Shown piece after piece: positions 41,080 through 51,594 of a DNA stretch of 64,000 bases. The notes beneath the pieces were generated by a model, which saw only the letters and a program-made list of their open reading frames with translations, searched no databases and was not told where the DNA came from. Numbering within the stretch: the stretch's first letter is position 1; every line of letters begins with the position of its first letter. Location: contig UGGS01000001.1 in the NCBI GenBank assembly GCA_900450595.1, positions 1,736,001-1,800,000 on the forward strand, written 5' to 3'. Origin of the DNA: [Flavobacterium] thermophilum (GTDB lineage Bacteria; Bacillota; Bacilli; Bacillales; Anoxybacillaceae). The position numbers and the translations under genes are program-made.

Positions 41080-41412
41080 CTACTTCCATGTTACGCGGAT
41101 GAATTTTCCGTAATCGCGTTCGATCGTCTTCAGCGAGACGACCATCGCTTTGAGCAAAAGCTGCACTTTTTCTGCCGTCGCTGCTTCTTCCAGCTCCGGA
41201 AGCTCACAGCGAAGATAGCCGCCGTCTTGGCCGAGCGACACATTCGGGCGGACGCCGGTGAGCTCCTCAATGGCGTTGATCGTGCCGAACGAAACCGCCG
41301 AAGCACCAGCGCATACAATGTCCTCTCCGCGTTTCGCAAAATGGGCATGCCCTTCCATCGTAAACGCGCGAATGCAGCCGTCCGCCTCCCGTTCAATCGT
41401 GACGCGAATCAT
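41080..41412 (-). CDS. prp: Ribosomal-processing cysteine protease Prp
   Basis: Prp (YsxB) removes the N-terminal extension of bL27. The 110 residues contain the catalytic pair His22 (EGHAHFAKRG) and Cys34 (DIVCAGAS). The ATG at 41412 follows the rplU stop by one base and has no clear Shine-Dalgarno, so it is probably translated by coupling to rplU. Confidence 0.95.
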   Translation of the reverse strand: MIRVTIEREADGCIRAFTMEGHAHFAKRGEDIVCAGASAVSFGTINAIEELTGVRPNVSLGQDGGYLRCELPELEEAATAEKVQLLLKAMVVSLKTIERDYGKFIRVTWK

Positions 41413-41413
41413 C

Positions 41414-41722
41414 TTATGCGTTGATTTTTTCGATCACGACTTTGGTGTATGGCTGACGGTGGCCTTGTTTGCGGCGATAGTTCTTTTTCGCTTTATATTT
41501 GAAGACGATGATTTTCTTTTGCCGGCCATGTTTTTGCACTTTCGCCGTCACGGTTGCGCCTTCGACCGTCGGGTTTCCGATTTTCACCGTTTCCCCGCCG
41601 ATGAACAACACTTTGTCAAACGTGACCGTATCGCCTTCATTGGCATCCAATTTTTCAATGTAAATTTCTTGGCCTTCTTCCACTTTCAATTGTTTGCCGC
41701 CAGTTTCGATAATTGCGTACAT
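41414..41722 (-). CDS. rplU: Ribosomal protein bL21
   Basis: The 102-residue bL21 starts [18 protein letters not shown] and ends near the family motif [15 protein letters not shown]. The start at 41722 follows GAAGGAGGTGCG. It is the first gene of rplU-prp-rpmA and is preceded by the structured L21 leader. Confidence 0.97.
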   Translation of the reverse strand: MYAIIETGGKQLKVEEGQEIYIEKLDANEGDTVTFDKVLFIGGETVKIGNPTVEGATVTAKVQKHGRQKKIIVFKYKAKKNYRRKQGHRQPYTKVVIEKINA

Positions 41723-41880
41723 GCATCGCACCTCCTTCATAATACTCAGACTCGCCAGCGTCAAGGCGGTTCCGGATGGAACGCTTCACAACCCGCGCTG
41801 AGCGGTTGTAGTACGGGTGCGTCTTTTTGCGACAGCCGCCCTCTTTTGTCCTTTCCGAAAGGGACAAAAAGTCTACAACG
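41723..41880 (-). ncRNA. L21 leader (ribosomal protein autoregulatory structure)
   Basis: The region between the rplU promoter and start can form several stems. These include TTTGTCCCTTTC/GAAAGGACAAA at 41840-41880 and ACAACCGCTCAGCGCGGGTTGT around 41790-41815. It has the location and length of the L21 leader described for Bacillota, where the ribosomal protein is thought to bind its own mRNA. Exact boundaries are inferred. Confidence 0.7.
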
Positions 41881-41886
41881 TCATTT

Positions 41887-41915
41887 ATAGTAACATAGAA
41901 ACAGCCCATCGTCAA
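41887..41915 (-). promoter_or_regulatory. Promoter of the rplU operon
   Basis: TTGACG (41910-41915), 17 bases and TACTAT (41887-41892) lie on the minus strand. Confidence 0.65.
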
Positions 41916-41962
41916 CCACTATTTTCTCCACAAAAGCCAACAAAAAAGCGGCGGTCGCCGCT

Positions 41963-42823
41963 TTAATAAATGAGTGCACCTAGCGGCGCATCGGTCCGCT
42001 TTTCCGCAAAAAACGCATGCAGCAGCTCATTTTCATCGAGCGTCATCCGCTCGCCGCTCCCGCCAGTGACCACGATCGCATGCTTTTGTCCACGGTAAAA
42101 GCGGTGCAGCACGGCCGAGATGCGCTCCTCGGCGGAGGCGGTGATCGTCTGCAGCCTTGTATAGTCGCCTTTTTTTCCGTAATACCGTTCAAGCAAAAAG
42201 CGCATCACGATATACGGATGCTGCTTCCACTCCTGCCAGACGGCATGCGCCAAAAAAGCGGCGATCACCCACAACTCCAACTGGCGCGGCGCCGCGACGA
42301 GCAAAAGGATCACGCCGACAACGAGCACCGCCGCTGAGATGGCGACCATATTCCGGTGCGCCTCACTGAACGGGCGGCGATACGAAAGCAGCAAAAACAA
42401 CAGTTTGCCGCCATCAAGCGGCCAAACCGGCAGCAGGTTCAGCCCGAAGACAGCAACGTTATAGCGAAAAAACAATTCCCAGCTCCCGTCATCCATCCAA
42501 CCGGCCTTCCAAAAAAAACACGCTGCGGCCCCGAGCCAAAGATGCTGCGCCGGCCCGGCGAGCGTCACGATCCACTCCTCGCGAAACGGCCGGTTTCCAT
42601 GCTCTTCCACTTCCGCTACCCCGCCAAACGGCAGCAGCAAAATCCGTTTCACCCGCCACGAAAAAAACGCCGCGGCCGCCGCATGGCCGAGCTCATGAAC
42701 AAGGACGATAAAAAACAGCAAACAAAGCTGCTTAAAATGGGCGGTCAGCACCGCCATGCCGCCGATCAGCCATAACAACGGATGAACGTGCAGTTTGCCA
42801 AGCAGCCCGATATACTTATTCAA
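41963..42823 (-). CDS. spoIVFB: Intramembrane metalloprotease SpoIVFB (pro-sigma-K processing)
   Basis: This site-2-protease-family enzyme cleaves pro-sigma-K in the mother cell. The 286 residues have zinc motif HELGH (residues 43-47), the second metal-ligand motif in LLPVWPLDGGKLL, several TM segments and a C-terminal CBS-like domain (from about residue 215). The TTG at 42823 overlaps the spoIVFA end by eight bases and has AGGTGAT upstream. Its activity is held by SpoIVFA and BofA; BofC (encoded at 26 kb) acts upstream through SpoIVB. Confidence 0.94.
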   Translation of the reverse strand: MNKYIGLLGKLHVHPLLWLIGGMAVLTAHFKQLCLLFFIVLVHELGHAAAAAFFSWRVKRILLLPFGGVAEVEEHGNRPFREEWIVTLAGPAQHLWLGAAACFFWKAGWMDDGSWELFFRYNVAVFGLNLLPVWPLDGGKLLFLLLSYRRPFSEAHRNMVAISAAVLVVGVILLLVAAPRQLELWVIAAFLAHAVWQEWKQHPYIVMRFLLERYYGKKGDYTRLQTITASAEERISAVLHRFYRGQKHAIVVTGGSGERMTLDENELLHAFFAEKRTDAPLGALIY

Positions 42824-43583
42824 AGGAGATCACCTGGATGGGGTCAATAAATTTATCTCCCTGCTTAATGGCAAAATAAAACAGCCCTTTTTGGTTATCC
42901 GTTTCGCTCGCTTTGACGGTGCCGATCTCTTTTCCCATTTCGACAAAATCGTATAGTTTCACCGATATCGTCCCTAAATGGCCATACCACGTCTCGCTGC
43001 CGTCGGCATGCTGAATGACGACTGTTTTCCCGAGATTCTCTTTCATGCCGGCAAAGGTGACGATCCCTTCTTTCATCGCTTCCACACTTTCGCCGTTTGC
43101 GGTTTCAATCATCACCCCTTGGCCGTTTTTTTCAAAGCTCTCCAGCACGCGGCCGGATGCGGGCACCGCGTATGATGAGGCAGTTTTTGTTTCCTGTTCT
43201 TTTTTCGGTGCAAAAAAGGCGAGCGGCTCGCCAAACGTTTGTTCATACCAAGCCGAGACAGCGGCGAACTGAAATTCCGTCTCCATCGTCCGAGCGACAA
43301 ACTGCCGGGCCGGCTCGAGCGAAGCGGACGGATGTTTGAACAAAATGGCGGTGACGAGCACAAGGCAAGCGGCGATGAGCGTTTGAAAAAGAAACCACTC
43401 TTTGCGGAACAGCGGGTGCGGCCCCGATTCAAACGAATAGCGGTCGTACGTAACGACCGGCATCCCGTACCGCTCTTCATCCGCCATCCCCCACTCCGGT
43501 TCCCTTCGTTCCCGCACCTGGTAACGGCGCTCTTTCCGCCGCTGTTCAATCCGTTTTTTCATCTCCCGAACGCGTCGGTCCAT
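42816..43583 (-). CDS. spoIVFA: Stage IV sporulation protein SpoIVFA
   Basis: This 255-residue protein has a basic cytoplasmic N-terminus (RRVREMKKRIEQRRKERR) and one TM segment (FQTLIAACLVLVTAILF) near residue 75. The C-terminal M23/LytM-like domain (VVIQHADGSETWYGHLGTI) lacks a full peptidase motif set. It holds SpoIVFB in complex and is cleaved by SpoIVB. The start at 43583 has GGAGGGGGGACGT upstream. Confidence 0.92.
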   Translation of the reverse strand: MDRRVREMKKRIEQRRKERRYQVRERREPEWGMADEERYGMPVVTYDRYSFESGPHPLFRKEWFLFQTLIAACLVLVTAILFKHPSASLEPARQFVARTMETEFQFAAVSAWYEQTFGEPLAFFAPKKEQETKTASSYAVPASGRVLESFEKNGQGVMIETANGESVEAMKEGIVTFAGMKENLGKTVVIQHADGSETWYGHLGTISVKLYDFVEMGKEIGTVKASETDNQKGLFYFAIKQGDKFIDPIQVISFE

Positions 43584-43802
43584 ACGTCCCCCCTCCACCT
43601 TTCTAACAACGTTTGTACTAGTTTATGAGACAACCCGTTTGAATATGAGCAGGCGTTTTTCGCGGCGCTGAATCTGCCCATCGGTGCAGACGTGATCAGC
43701 CGCGGCGGCGAAAAATGATGGTTTGCGACTCAAAAGGCGGTGAAAAGCAGGCTTTTCGCACAGCTTGGCGGCGCTTGGCACAGACGAGGGGCAAAACAAA
43801 AA
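43584..43802. other. Intergenic region between minD and spoIVFA with no gene seen
   Basis: Apart from the minD terminator at its left end, I find no convincing ORF, RNA or promoter match. A 69-codon minus-strand frame has no ribosome binding site and no protein-like composition. A sporulation promoter for spoIVFAB is expected here but I could not place one with confidence. Confidence 0.4.
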
Positions 43803-43828
43803 GGGCAATTTCCCTACCGGAATTGCCC
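43803..43828 (-). terminator. Terminator after minD
   Basis: GGGCAATT, a loop and AATTGCCC are followed by TTTTTGTTTTGCC on the minus strand. Confidence 0.9.
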
Positions 43829-43836
43829 TCATTCCT

Positions 43837-44646
43837 CTATTTCAGGCTAAATATTTTTCGAATCTTTGAGAACAACCCTTTCTCCTCTTCCTCAAGCGGC
43901 GGCAGCGGCACCGATTCGCCGAGGATGCGGCGGGCGATGTTGCGGTAAGCGATCGACGCCTTGCTGTTAGGGTCGAGCACGATCGGTTCGCCGCGGTTCG
44001 ACGCTTTGATCACGTTTTCATCGTCGACGATAATGCCGAGCAGCTCGATCGACAAATGCATGACGATTTCATCGACATCGAGCATATCTCCGTTTTTCAC
44101 CATATGGCTGCGGATGCGGTTGATGATGAGGCGCGGCGGCTTGACGTGCTCTTCCGCTTCAAGCAAGCCGATGATGCGGTCGGCGTCGCGGACGGCCGAC
44201 ACTTCCGGCGTCGTGACGACGATCGCCTCATCCGCGCCGGCGACGGCGTTGCGGTATCCTTGCTCAATGCCAGCCGGACAGTCGATGAGCACATAGTCGT
44301 ATTCTTGCTTCAGCTGCTCGATCAGCTCTTTCATCTGCCCCGGATTGACCGCCGATTTATCGCTCGTTTGCGCAGCCGGCAGCAAATACAAATGGTTCTC
44401 GAACCGCTTATCTTTGACAAGCGCCTTTTGCACGGTGCAGCGCCCTTCGACGACATCGACTAAGTCGTAAATAATGCGGTTTTCAAGCCCCAGCACAACA
44501 TCAAGGTTGCGCAGCCCGATGTCCGTATCGACTAGGCACACCCGCTTCCCCAAAATGGCAAGGGCCGTCCCAAGGTTCGCGGTCGTCGTCGTTTTGCCGA
44601 CGCCGCCTTTCCCGGAAGTGATGACGATCGCTTCTCCCACGGTCAC
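43837..44646 (-). CDS. minD: Septum site-determining ATPase MinD
   Basis: The 269 residues begin with the deviant Walker A KGGVGKTT (residues about 12-19) and have [16 protein letters not shown] and DCPAGIE. The C-terminal amphipathic membrane-targeting helix ([13 protein letters not shown]) is intact. With MinC it blocks polar FtsZ assembly. The GTG start at 44646 overlaps the minC stop (GTGA) and has AGAAAGGAG upstream. Confidence 0.96.
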   Translation of the reverse strand: MTVGEAIVITSGKGGVGKTTTTANLGTALAILGKRVCLVDTDIGLRNLDVVLGLENRIIYDLVDVVEGRCTVQKALVKDKRFENHLYLLPAAQTSDKSAVNPGQMKELIEQLKQEYDYVLIDCPAGIEQGYRNAVAGADEAIVVTTPEVSAVRDADRIIGLLEAEEHVKPPRLIINRIRSHMVKNGDMLDVDEIVMHLSIELLGIIVDDENVIKASNRGEPIVLDPNSKASIAYRNIARRILGESVPLPPLEEEEKGLFSKIRKIFSLK

Positions 44647-45326
44647 ATTCTCCTTTCTAAGCGCGTCAAATTCGGCCGCAAATGCATGAGCAGCTGCAAG
44701 CGGTCGACAACAATCTGGTTATGTTCATCGACATAAGCGCATTCCATTTCATTTCCTTCGTCCGTTTTGTAGTCGGGAGCGCGGTTCATCACATCGCCGA
44801 TGCGCAGCTGCATCGGCTTCATCACCGACGCGGCGATGACAGCTTCTTTGTTCCCGCTATACCCAGCATGAGCGATGCCGCGCAAAGCGCCGAGGATGAA
44901 AATGTTCCCCCCGGCGATGACTGTTCCGCCAGGGTTGACGTCGCCGATCAGCAGCAAATCCCCTTCGACATGAAGCACTTGCCCGGAACGGACGATGCGC
45001 GGGACAGCCGAAATTTTCATTTTTTGCACCCATTCGAGCGCTTCCGCTTTCGATATGACATTGCTTTCGATTGAATCGACGACCAAGTTTTTGGAACGGC
45101 GGATGAGCGCGCGCAGCTCCTCTTCTTGTTCGGGCGTCAAGTAACGGTTCCCGACTTTGAGATGCACGGAGACGAGCGGACTGTTTGGCGCAACGCCGGC
45201 GCGTTTGATGAGCCGCTCTTCGATTTCTTTCAACAAGTCCTCGTACGAACAGCGGTCATCCAACTGCAGCGTCAGCCCGTCTTTCGTCCCTTTAATCGTC
45301 ACGTACTGCTGCTTTTGCTTTGCCAC
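44643..45326 (-). CDS. minC: Septum site-determining protein MinC
   Basis: MinC is the FtsZ assembly inhibitor partnered with MinD. The 227 residues have the N-terminal domain ([19 protein letters not shown]) and the C-terminal beta-helical domain ([20 protein letters not shown]). The GTG at 45326 is chosen because GGGGTGAACGTT precedes it, which gives the length of the B. subtilis protein. Part of the mreBCD-minCD operon. Confidence 0.94.
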   Translation of the reverse strand: MAKQKQQYVTIKGTKDGLTLQLDDRCSYEDLLKEIEERLIKRAGVAPNSPLVSVHLKVGNRYLTPEQEEELRALIRRSKNLVVDSIESNVISKAEALEWVQKMKISAVPRIVRSGQVLHVEGDLLLIGDVNPGGTVIAGGNIFILGALRGIAHAGYSGNKEAVIAASVMKPMQLRIGDVMNRAPDYKTDEGNEMECAYVDEHNQIVVDRLQLLMHLRPNLTRLERRM

Positions 45327-45375
45327 AACGTTCACCCCAACGAATAATTCTACAAAACGGGCCGTTTTTCCTCTT

Positions 45376-45894
45376 TTATTCTTCCTGCTCCGACCGGCGA
45401 ATTTTTGCCATCCACCGTTCAAGCGGGTGCAAAAAGACGAGCAAAAACACGGCGTTTAACAGCAGCGTTGGCCATAAGCGGCGCCCCCAAAAGACGGCAA
45501 ACGGCCAATCCGTCCGTCCGATCAACAGCTGGATGCCGTACACATAACTGTCAAGCACCGCGACAGCCAACAACGACATCAAAAAAAGAACGAGCCAGTT
45601 CTGGTGAAACCATCTCATCACTTTGCCCGCTCCATAGGCGATGAGCGCATAGGCAAACGCGTAAACACCGAGCAGCTCTGTGTAGACGACGTCATACAGA
45701 AACCCGAAGATAAACCCGTACCCCATCGCCCGCGTTCCGCCGAAGTGCACAGCCATCAGCACCAAAAAAATGAGAAAAAAGCGGGGAACAAAAAAATACC
45801 GGATGTATACATCGCCTTTCGGCCATACATCAACCAAAATGCTTTCACTGACAAAACATAACACCGCAAGGAAAGGGAGACGCCACTTGTTCAC
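45376..45894 (-). CDS. mreD: Rod shape-determining protein MreD
   Basis: This 172-residue integral membrane protein has about five TM segments (starting [15 protein letters not shown]). It carries the MreD-type [18 protein letters not shown] segment. It links MreC to the lateral wall synthesis complex. Its ATG overlaps the mreC stop by four bases. Confidence 0.93.
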   Translation of the reverse strand: MNKWRLPFLAVLCFVSESILVDVWPKGDVYIRYFFVPRFFLIFLVLMAVHFGGTRAMGYGFIFGFLYDVVYTELLGVYAFAYALIAYGAGKVMRWFHQNWLVLFLMSLLAVAVLDSYVYGIQLLIGRTDWPFAVFWGRRLWPTLLLNAVFLLVFLHPLERWMAKIRRSEQEE

Positions 45895-46757
45895 TTTGCC
45901 TCCTCCTCTTCTTGCAGTGTTGCATCGATCGTCCGTTTCACAATCATAACGTCGTCCACATCGTACAAGTTGGCAAACGGCTTGACATAGATGACTTGCG
46001 TCAGCCCGTACTGATCCGGTTTGACTTCCGTCACTTCACCGATCGGCAATCCCTTTGGAAACACGCCGCCGAGGCCGGAAGTCAATACTTTTTGCTTCTC
46101 CTTCACTTTGGCGTCAATTGGAATTTCGCCAAGGATCAGTTCGCGTCGTTTGCTGTCATACCCTTCAATTAAGCCGAATACATTTTCGTTTCCTTGGACA
46201 TACGCGGAAATGCGGTTGTTTTGGTCAAGCGCGCTCAACAGCTGGACGGTGGATGTGAATTGGGAAGCATGCTGCACTTTGCCGACAAGTCCAGCCGGGG
46301 TAATGACGGCCATATCTTTTTTCACCCCGTGTTGCGCACCTTTGTTGACGATCACCGTCTCCCGCCAACGGTCTGGATTCCGTCCGATCACGGTCGCTTG
46401 AATGGGGATAAAATCGCGCAAACTCTCTTTTTTATCGAGAAGCGCCCGCAACCGTTCGTTTTCCTGGCGCAGCGACTCCACTTCGGCCTGCAGCGCCGCA
46501 TACTCCTCAAGCCTCGCCTTCAGCAATTGATTTTCCTCATATGTATGGCGAAGGTCGCTCACATTTTCAAGGAAGCCCGCGACCACTTGCGCAGGCTTCC
46601 CGAACAGAAGCTGGACAAAGCCAACCGTGTCTTTCACAAACTGCTCCGGCCACGTCAACTCTTCGCGGCTGCGCAGCGAAAACCCGATCAACATGACGAG
46701 AATGACGATGCTGACAAGCAAAAAAATGAGGCGCTTATTTCCGAAAAACTGTGGCAT
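45891..46757 (-). CDS. mreC: Cell shape-determining protein MreC
   Basis: The 288 residues have an N-terminal TM segment (LIFLLVSIVILVMLIGFSL) and a coiled coil (residues about 65-115, EYAALQAEVESLRQENERLR). The extracytoplasmic double beta-barrel follows (VIGRNPDRWRETVIVNKGAQ). Middle gene of mreBCD. Confidence 0.95.
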   Translation of the reverse strand: MPQFFGNKRLIFLLVSIVILVMLIGFSLRSREELTWPEQFVKDTVGFVQLLFGKPAQVVAGFLENVSDLRHTYEENQLLKARLEEYAALQAEVESLRQENERLRALLDKKESLRDFIPIQATVIGRNPDRWRETVIVNKGAQHGVKKDMAVITPAGLVGKVQHASQFTSTVQLLSALDQNNRISAYVQGNENVFGLIEGYDSKRRELILGEIPIDAKVKEKQKVLTSGLGGVFPKGLPIGEVTEVKPDQYGLTQVIYVKPFANLYDVDDVMIVKRTIDATLQEEEEAK

Positions 46758-46777
46758 GCGTCGGCACCTTCTTGCTG

Positions 46778-47845
<1,068 letters not shown>

Positions 47846-47960
47846 CTATTGGCCAAATTGGTCGGATGTCAGTCATTTATAAATTGTACAGCACCGCCTA
47901 AACGGATTCGGAAAAACTCATAGTTGATATTATAACTGATTCGACAAAAAATGAGAACCG

Positions 47961-48641
47961 TTAGACATAGCCTTTTTCTTTCAGACTGATGAATTTTTGA
48001 TCGCCGATGATAAGATGGTCCAACAGCTCGATACCGATAATGCGGCCGCATTCCGCGAGCCGTTTGGTGACATCGATGTCTTCGCGGCTTGGGGTTGGAT
48101 CACCGGAGGGGTGGTTGTGCACGCAAATGACAGAGGCGGCGGATCGTTTGATCGCCTCTTTAAACACTTCGCGCGGGTGGACAATTGAAGCGTTTAAGCT
48201 GCCGATGAACACCGTTTTGCGATAAATAACTTGGTTTTTTGTATTCAAATAAATCGCAACAAAATGTTCTTGCGACAAAAACCGCATATCTTCCATCACA
48301 TATTTGGCTCCGTCCTCCGGACAGCGGATCACATAGCGGTCGTTGTAGCCGGATTGGTGGATGCGGCGGCCGAGTTCCAACGCCGCCAAAATTTGCGCCG
48401 CTTTTGTCGGCCCGATTCCTTTAATATTCGTCATTTCTTCCACTGTTGCGTCTTTGAGCAGCCTTAGCCCTTCAAAGTGGCGAAGGAAGCGTTGGGCAAG
48501 CTGCACGACCGACTCGTCCTTCGTTCCGGTGCGCAACAAAATCGCCAGCAGTTCATGGTCTGCCAAGCTTTCCGGCCCCGACGACAACAGCCGTTCGCGC
48601 GGACGGCTGTCTTTCGGCACATCGCGGATCATCCACGCCAT
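47961..48641 (-). CDS. radC: RadC/JAB1-family (MPN+) protein
   Basis: The 226 residues have an N-terminal helix-hairpin-helix segment (MTNIKGIGPTKAAQILAALE). A C-terminal MPN/JAMM metal motif follows (CVHNHPSGDPTPSREDIDV, i.e. HxHPSGxxxPSxxD). The historical DNA-repair assignment is doubtful; the biochemical role is unknown. The start at 48641 (MAWMIRDVPKD) has AAGGGAGGAATACA upstream. It lies between maf and mreB, as in B. subtilis. Confidence 0.95.
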   Translation of the reverse strand: MAWMIRDVPKDSRPRERLLSSGPESLADHELLAILLRTGTKDESVVQLAQRFLRHFEGLRLLKDATVEEMTNIKGIGPTKAAQILAALELGRRIHQSGYNDRYVIRCPEDGAKYVMEDMRFLSQEHFVAIYLNTKNQVIYRKTVFIGSLNASIVHPREVFKEAIKRSAASVICVHNHPSGDPTPSREDIDVTKRLAECGRIIGIELLDHLIIGDQKFISLKEKGYV

Positions 48642-48780
48642 TGTATTCCTCCCTTTTCGTATTTTTGTTCGACCAAACGGCTGGCGCGCTGCAGGCGCCC
48701 AGCTGCTTGGCCACATCGCGTCCCCATGCCGTCTCGCGGCCATGGCGAAGCCCCAGACTGAACATCCTTTGCTGAAACAA

Positions 48781-49368
48781 TCACGTCTCCATTCCGTAAG
48801 GCGGCCATCCAAGCCGGCGCAGCTCCCGTACCGTCCGCGACAGCGGCAAGCCGACGACCGTCAAATAATCCCCCTCAATCCGCCTGACAAACAAGGCAGC
48901 CCGGCCTTGAATGCCGTACGCCCCCGCCTTGTCCATCGGCTCTCCGGTGGCGATGTAGGATGTGATTTCCTCATCGCTCAACTCCCAAAACGTCACCGCT
49001 GTTTTTTCAGCGAATGACACAGTCTTCCCGTGCGGCGCCGCGATCGCGACACCGGTCCAAACATCATGCGTTCGTCCGGACAAAAGCCGCAGCATGTCAA
49101 ACGCTTCTGTTTCGGTGCGCGGTTTTCCCAACAAGCGTCCGTTGCACACGACGATCGTGTCGGCGCCAAGAACGAAGGCACCGGGCGCAGACGGCGCAAC
49201 CGCTTCCACTTTCCGGCGGGCCAGCAATTGAACGGCTGCGTCGGGCGGCATTCCGGGGGGGATCGTCTCATCGGCCTGGCTTTCCTGCACGTCAAACGCC
49301 CAGCCGGCCAGCTCGAGGATTTGCCTGCGGCGCGGGGAACGAGAGGCAAGCACGAACCGTGGGGGCAT
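48781..49368 (-). CDS. maf: Maf-family nucleoside triphosphate pyrophosphatase
   Basis: The 195 residues have the N-terminal substrate motif [15 protein letters not shown] and LGADTIVV with the catalytic aspartate. [15 protein letters not shown] and [10 protein letters not shown] follow. Family members hydrolyse dTTP/UTP and modified nucleotides and affect septum formation. I chose the second of two close ATGs (49368), seven bases from AGGAG. Confidence 0.94.
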   Translation of the reverse strand: MPPRFVLASRSPRRRQILELAGWAFDVQESQADETIPPGMPPDAAVQLLARRKVEAVAPSAPGAFVLGADTIVVCNGRLLGKPRTETEAFDMLRLLSGRTHDVWTGVAIAAPHGKTVSFAEKTAVTFWELSDEEITSYIATGEPMDKAGAYGIQGRAALFVRRIEGDYLTVVGLPLSRTVRELRRLGWPPYGMET

Positions 49369-49469
49369 CGTCATTCTCCTTTCTTCGTTTCGGTTCGGAA
49401 GATTCATTTGTATCGTAGCAAATTTTGCGGTGAAAGGCAATTTCTGCAGGCGGGCGAAAAAACAAAAAA

Positions 49470-49487
49470 CGGAGCCGTTCAGCTCCG
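49470..49487 (-). terminator. Terminator overlapping the end of spoIIB
   Basis: CGGAGC, a loop and GCTCCG are followed by TTTTTTGTTTTTTC on the minus strand. The spoIIB stop codon lies in the loop. Confidence 0.8.
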
Positions 49488-50594
49488 CAGCGGAACCAAC
49501 TCCATGTAAACGGCAAGCGCCTCAAGCAGCAGCTGCTGGGTTTTGTTCAGCAGCTCTTTTTCCTCCCCCTCCTTGTAGGCAACAAGCGCCAAATACGCCT
49601 GCTTCAGCGACTCGGCATATTTCTTGACCGTGTTGTCGTTGGGTGTTTCGCTTTTTTCAAACGAGCCGTACACCTTGCTCAGCGCCTTCCATTCCCCGTC
49701 GCTCACATCCTTGCCGGCGAGCAAAGCGGCGGAAACTGCTGCCATGCTTCCGTATAGCGCCTCTCCTTTTTGGACGATATCCGACCGGCGCGCCTTCGTG
49801 TCGGCCGCAAACGACAGCTCCTTCACGTACGTGCTCGGCACCGCTCCTCGGTATTGGTCGTTGACCGCCCGCAGCGCTTCCTTATCCGCGCCAACCGCAA
49901 TATAGAGAGCCGCCGGCTGTTTTCCAGCCACCACGACCGGCACGTCGGCCTGTCGAATCGATTCGGCTGCCCGCGCCGCCGAATCCGCATTTGAGTAGAC
50001 GCCGGCCTGAATGACAGCGACCGAAAACGGGGCGGGCAACTCGCTTTCCGCACGTCCTCTGCCCGAAACCGCTCCATCCTCCGTCAGTTCTGTCAACGCT
50101 TCCGCCGCCGGCGATGGCTCCGCTTTTTCCTTCGGGACAAGACGAAGCATCACCATGCCAAATGCCATGCCGACAAGCGCCGCGACTGCCGCCGCGAGAA
50201 ACAGCGGCTTGACGTGCGACGGCAGCCACGGCCGGCGCGTTTTGCCGACTTTCTTCTTGGGGACTGCCTCTGAAACGGAAAAGATCGGTTCATCAGCTTC
50301 CATAGCGGCAGCCCCCTCCTTTTCAGCAACGGCCATCACTTCTGTTTTCGTTTCTTGTCCGCCGTTGCGCCCGCGATCCGTTGCATCTCCACCGTCTGGA
50401 AGGCTGCCCCCCTGCCGAGGGCTGAGCGAAAGATGTCCGACCGAGGTTCCACCAACGGAAGAAGCGGCCGGCGAAGCCGCTCTGTGCTTCTGTCCGCCGG
50501 GTTCATCCTGTTGCTCGTCCGATGGTTGTTCAATGGTAAACGGCCGCGATTGTCCGTTAATGTTCACCGTAATGCCCGGACGCTGCTTGTCCAT
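49479..50594 (-). CDS. spoIIB: Stage II sporulation protein SpoIIB (SPOR domain)
   Basis: This 371-residue bitopic protein has a long variable cytoplasmic N-terminus and a TM segment around residue 145 ([19 protein letters not shown]). An extracytoplasmic SPOR domain starts near residue 200 ([20 protein letters not shown]) and a helical tail follows. SpoIIB helps septal peptidoglycan thinning during engulfment and localises SpoIIDMP. It lies between maf and the pilus genes. The start at 50594 ([10 protein letters not shown]) has AAGGACGG upstream. Confidence 0.88.
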   Translation of the reverse strand: MDKQRPGITVNINGQSRPFTIEQPSDEQQDEPGGQKHRAASPAASSVGGTSVGHLSLSPRQGGSLPDGGDATDRGRNGGQETKTEVMAVAEKEGAAAMEADEPIFSVSEAVPKKKVGKTRRPWLPSHVKPLFLAAAVAALVGMAFGMVMLRLVPKEKAEPSPAAEALTELTEDGAVSGRGRAESELPAPFSVAVIQAGVYSNADSAARAAESIRQADVPVVVAGKQPAALYIAVGADKEALRAVNDQYRGAVPSTYVKELSFAADTKARRSDIVQKGEALYGSMAAVSAALLAGKDVSDGEWKALSKVYGSFEKSETPNDNTVKKYAESLKQAYLALVAYKEGEEKELLNKTQQLLLEALAVYMELVPLRS

Positions 50595-50660
50595 TTTGCC
50601 ACCGTCCTTTTTCACACTTCGATTTCTTTCGCCTATCTTACCATAAAGAGAAAAAAAAAG

Positions 50661-50683
50661 AACAAGACATTTGTCGTCTTGTC
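50661..50683 (-). terminator. Terminator at the end of the pilus gene cluster
   Basis: GGACAAGAC, a loop and GTCTTGTT are followed by a run of nine T on the minus strand. It separates the interrupted prepilin gene from spoIIB. Confidence 0.88.
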
Positions 50684-51018
50684 CCCGCTTCTGTTCTTCA
50701 TTTTCCGACATTATCGGTCACGAATCATCTCCGTCCCCAGCGCTTCGACAGGAATCGGCTGCTCGCGCCCCTCATAGGCGCAAAGCTGCTTCGTCTCCCC
50801 TTTCAAGCAAACGGCGTAATCGATCCCGCCGTCTTCCCGTTTCGTCACAAGCACGTATGATGGGTTTGTTTCCGGCGGCAATACATTTCCGGTAAACGGA
50901 TCTTCGATTGGATCCAACAAACCGTTGCCCACCAATTCGCCATACAACAATATGGCAGAAGAACGGGCTGGCAAAAACTCCACTTTTTCCGCGCCGACAT
51001 ACAGCCGCGCCGCTTCAT

Positions 51019-51419
51019 CCTATTTCGCGCAGGAGACTCCCACTTCAACGACCAAAGGGAGTAAGTGGGAGAGGAATGCGCGTTCCCCTTTTCTTTTGTG
51101 TATGATATAATAAAGGCGTGGAGAAAACCGTTTAATAAAGGCACTCCAATAACGGCTACTCGATGTATGGAGTTGGTTACAGGAAACGTTGTAACCGTAA
51201 AACATCGAGCGTAGATCCGTCTGTTGTGTGTGGAAGCCAAGTACTGCCAACAGACACACCGAGAGAATCGGTAACGATGCAGGCATGACCTGCGTCGTTG
51301 GGTAGTTGTCAACCTGCCCTGATGCAACCCCAAGTCAAGGAAGGAGGACGAAGTCCGCTTGTACTTCTGGGGAGTTGCAAGCCCCCACTTCAAGCGTTAG
51401 CTAAGTGGGGGTAGTTGAC
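51019..51419. mobile_element. 401-bp non-autonomous IS200/IS605-like element, copy 2 (inside a prepilin gene)
   Basis: It has the same sequence as copy 1 at 23592-23995 except for about eight differences, most of them single-base. It has the same orientation, the same TTCAT at its left flank, the same terminal CCTATTTCGC and GTAGTTGAC, and the same subterminal hairpins. The empty site, ATGAAGCGG on the minus strand, is restored exactly by deletion. No transposase or nuclease gene is inside. It must have been moved by a TnpA-like protein encoded elsewhere. Confidence 0.87.
51094..51419 (-). ncRNA. Structured RNA in element copy 2, probably HEARO/IscB-type
   Basis: This is the same chain of stems as in copy 1. 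The two copies differ inside the predicted loop of the GAAGT/ACTTC hairpin (TGCAAAC versus TACAAGC) and at single bases elsewhere, while the stems listed for copy 1 are kept. On the opposite strand the TGATATAAT is also unchanged. Strand and class remain inferred. Confidence 0.48.
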
Positions 51420-51594
51420 ATAGTCCATACGCATTGGAAACAAACGCCCGCTCGCGCGCCCGATCAATCACCGTCCACATGGCAAGACCGACGATCATCG
51501 CCACAATGCCGATGATCACCAACACAGCCAAAAGCTCAATGAGGGTCATCCCCCGCTTCATGCGAATGAGCATATCGGACTTCCACCATCCCCG

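Larger units (their letters stand above)
50711..51573 (-). pseudogene. Type IV prepilin-like gene interrupted by a 401-bp element
   Basis: The 5' part (51420-51573) encodes a prepilin N-terminus: short basic leader MLIRMKRG, cleavage site G before MTLIELLAV, glutamate +5, then a hydrophobic helix. The 3' part (50711-51018) encodes a globular C-terminus of about 100 residues. The element at 51019-51419 splits a codon. Joining 51420 to 51018 gives an uninterrupted 154-codon frame reading SNAYGL then YEAARLYVG. In the present state the frame stops within nine codons inside the element. Position after pilO suggests a minor pilin. Confidence 0.88.

Noticed and set aside
43623..43832. 69-codon minus-strand frame between minD and spoIVFA
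   Set aside because: It has no ribosome binding site, overlaps the minD terminator and has no recognisable composition.
47880..47960. TATAAT-like sequence upstream of mreB
   Set aside because: There is no acceptable -35 at a proper distance and the operon may be read from radC, so I did not list it as a promoter.
48645..48780. Possible LexA box (CGAAC half-site) between maf and radC
   Set aside because: Only one half-site matches and the second half (ATACG) does not. No SOS operator is claimed.
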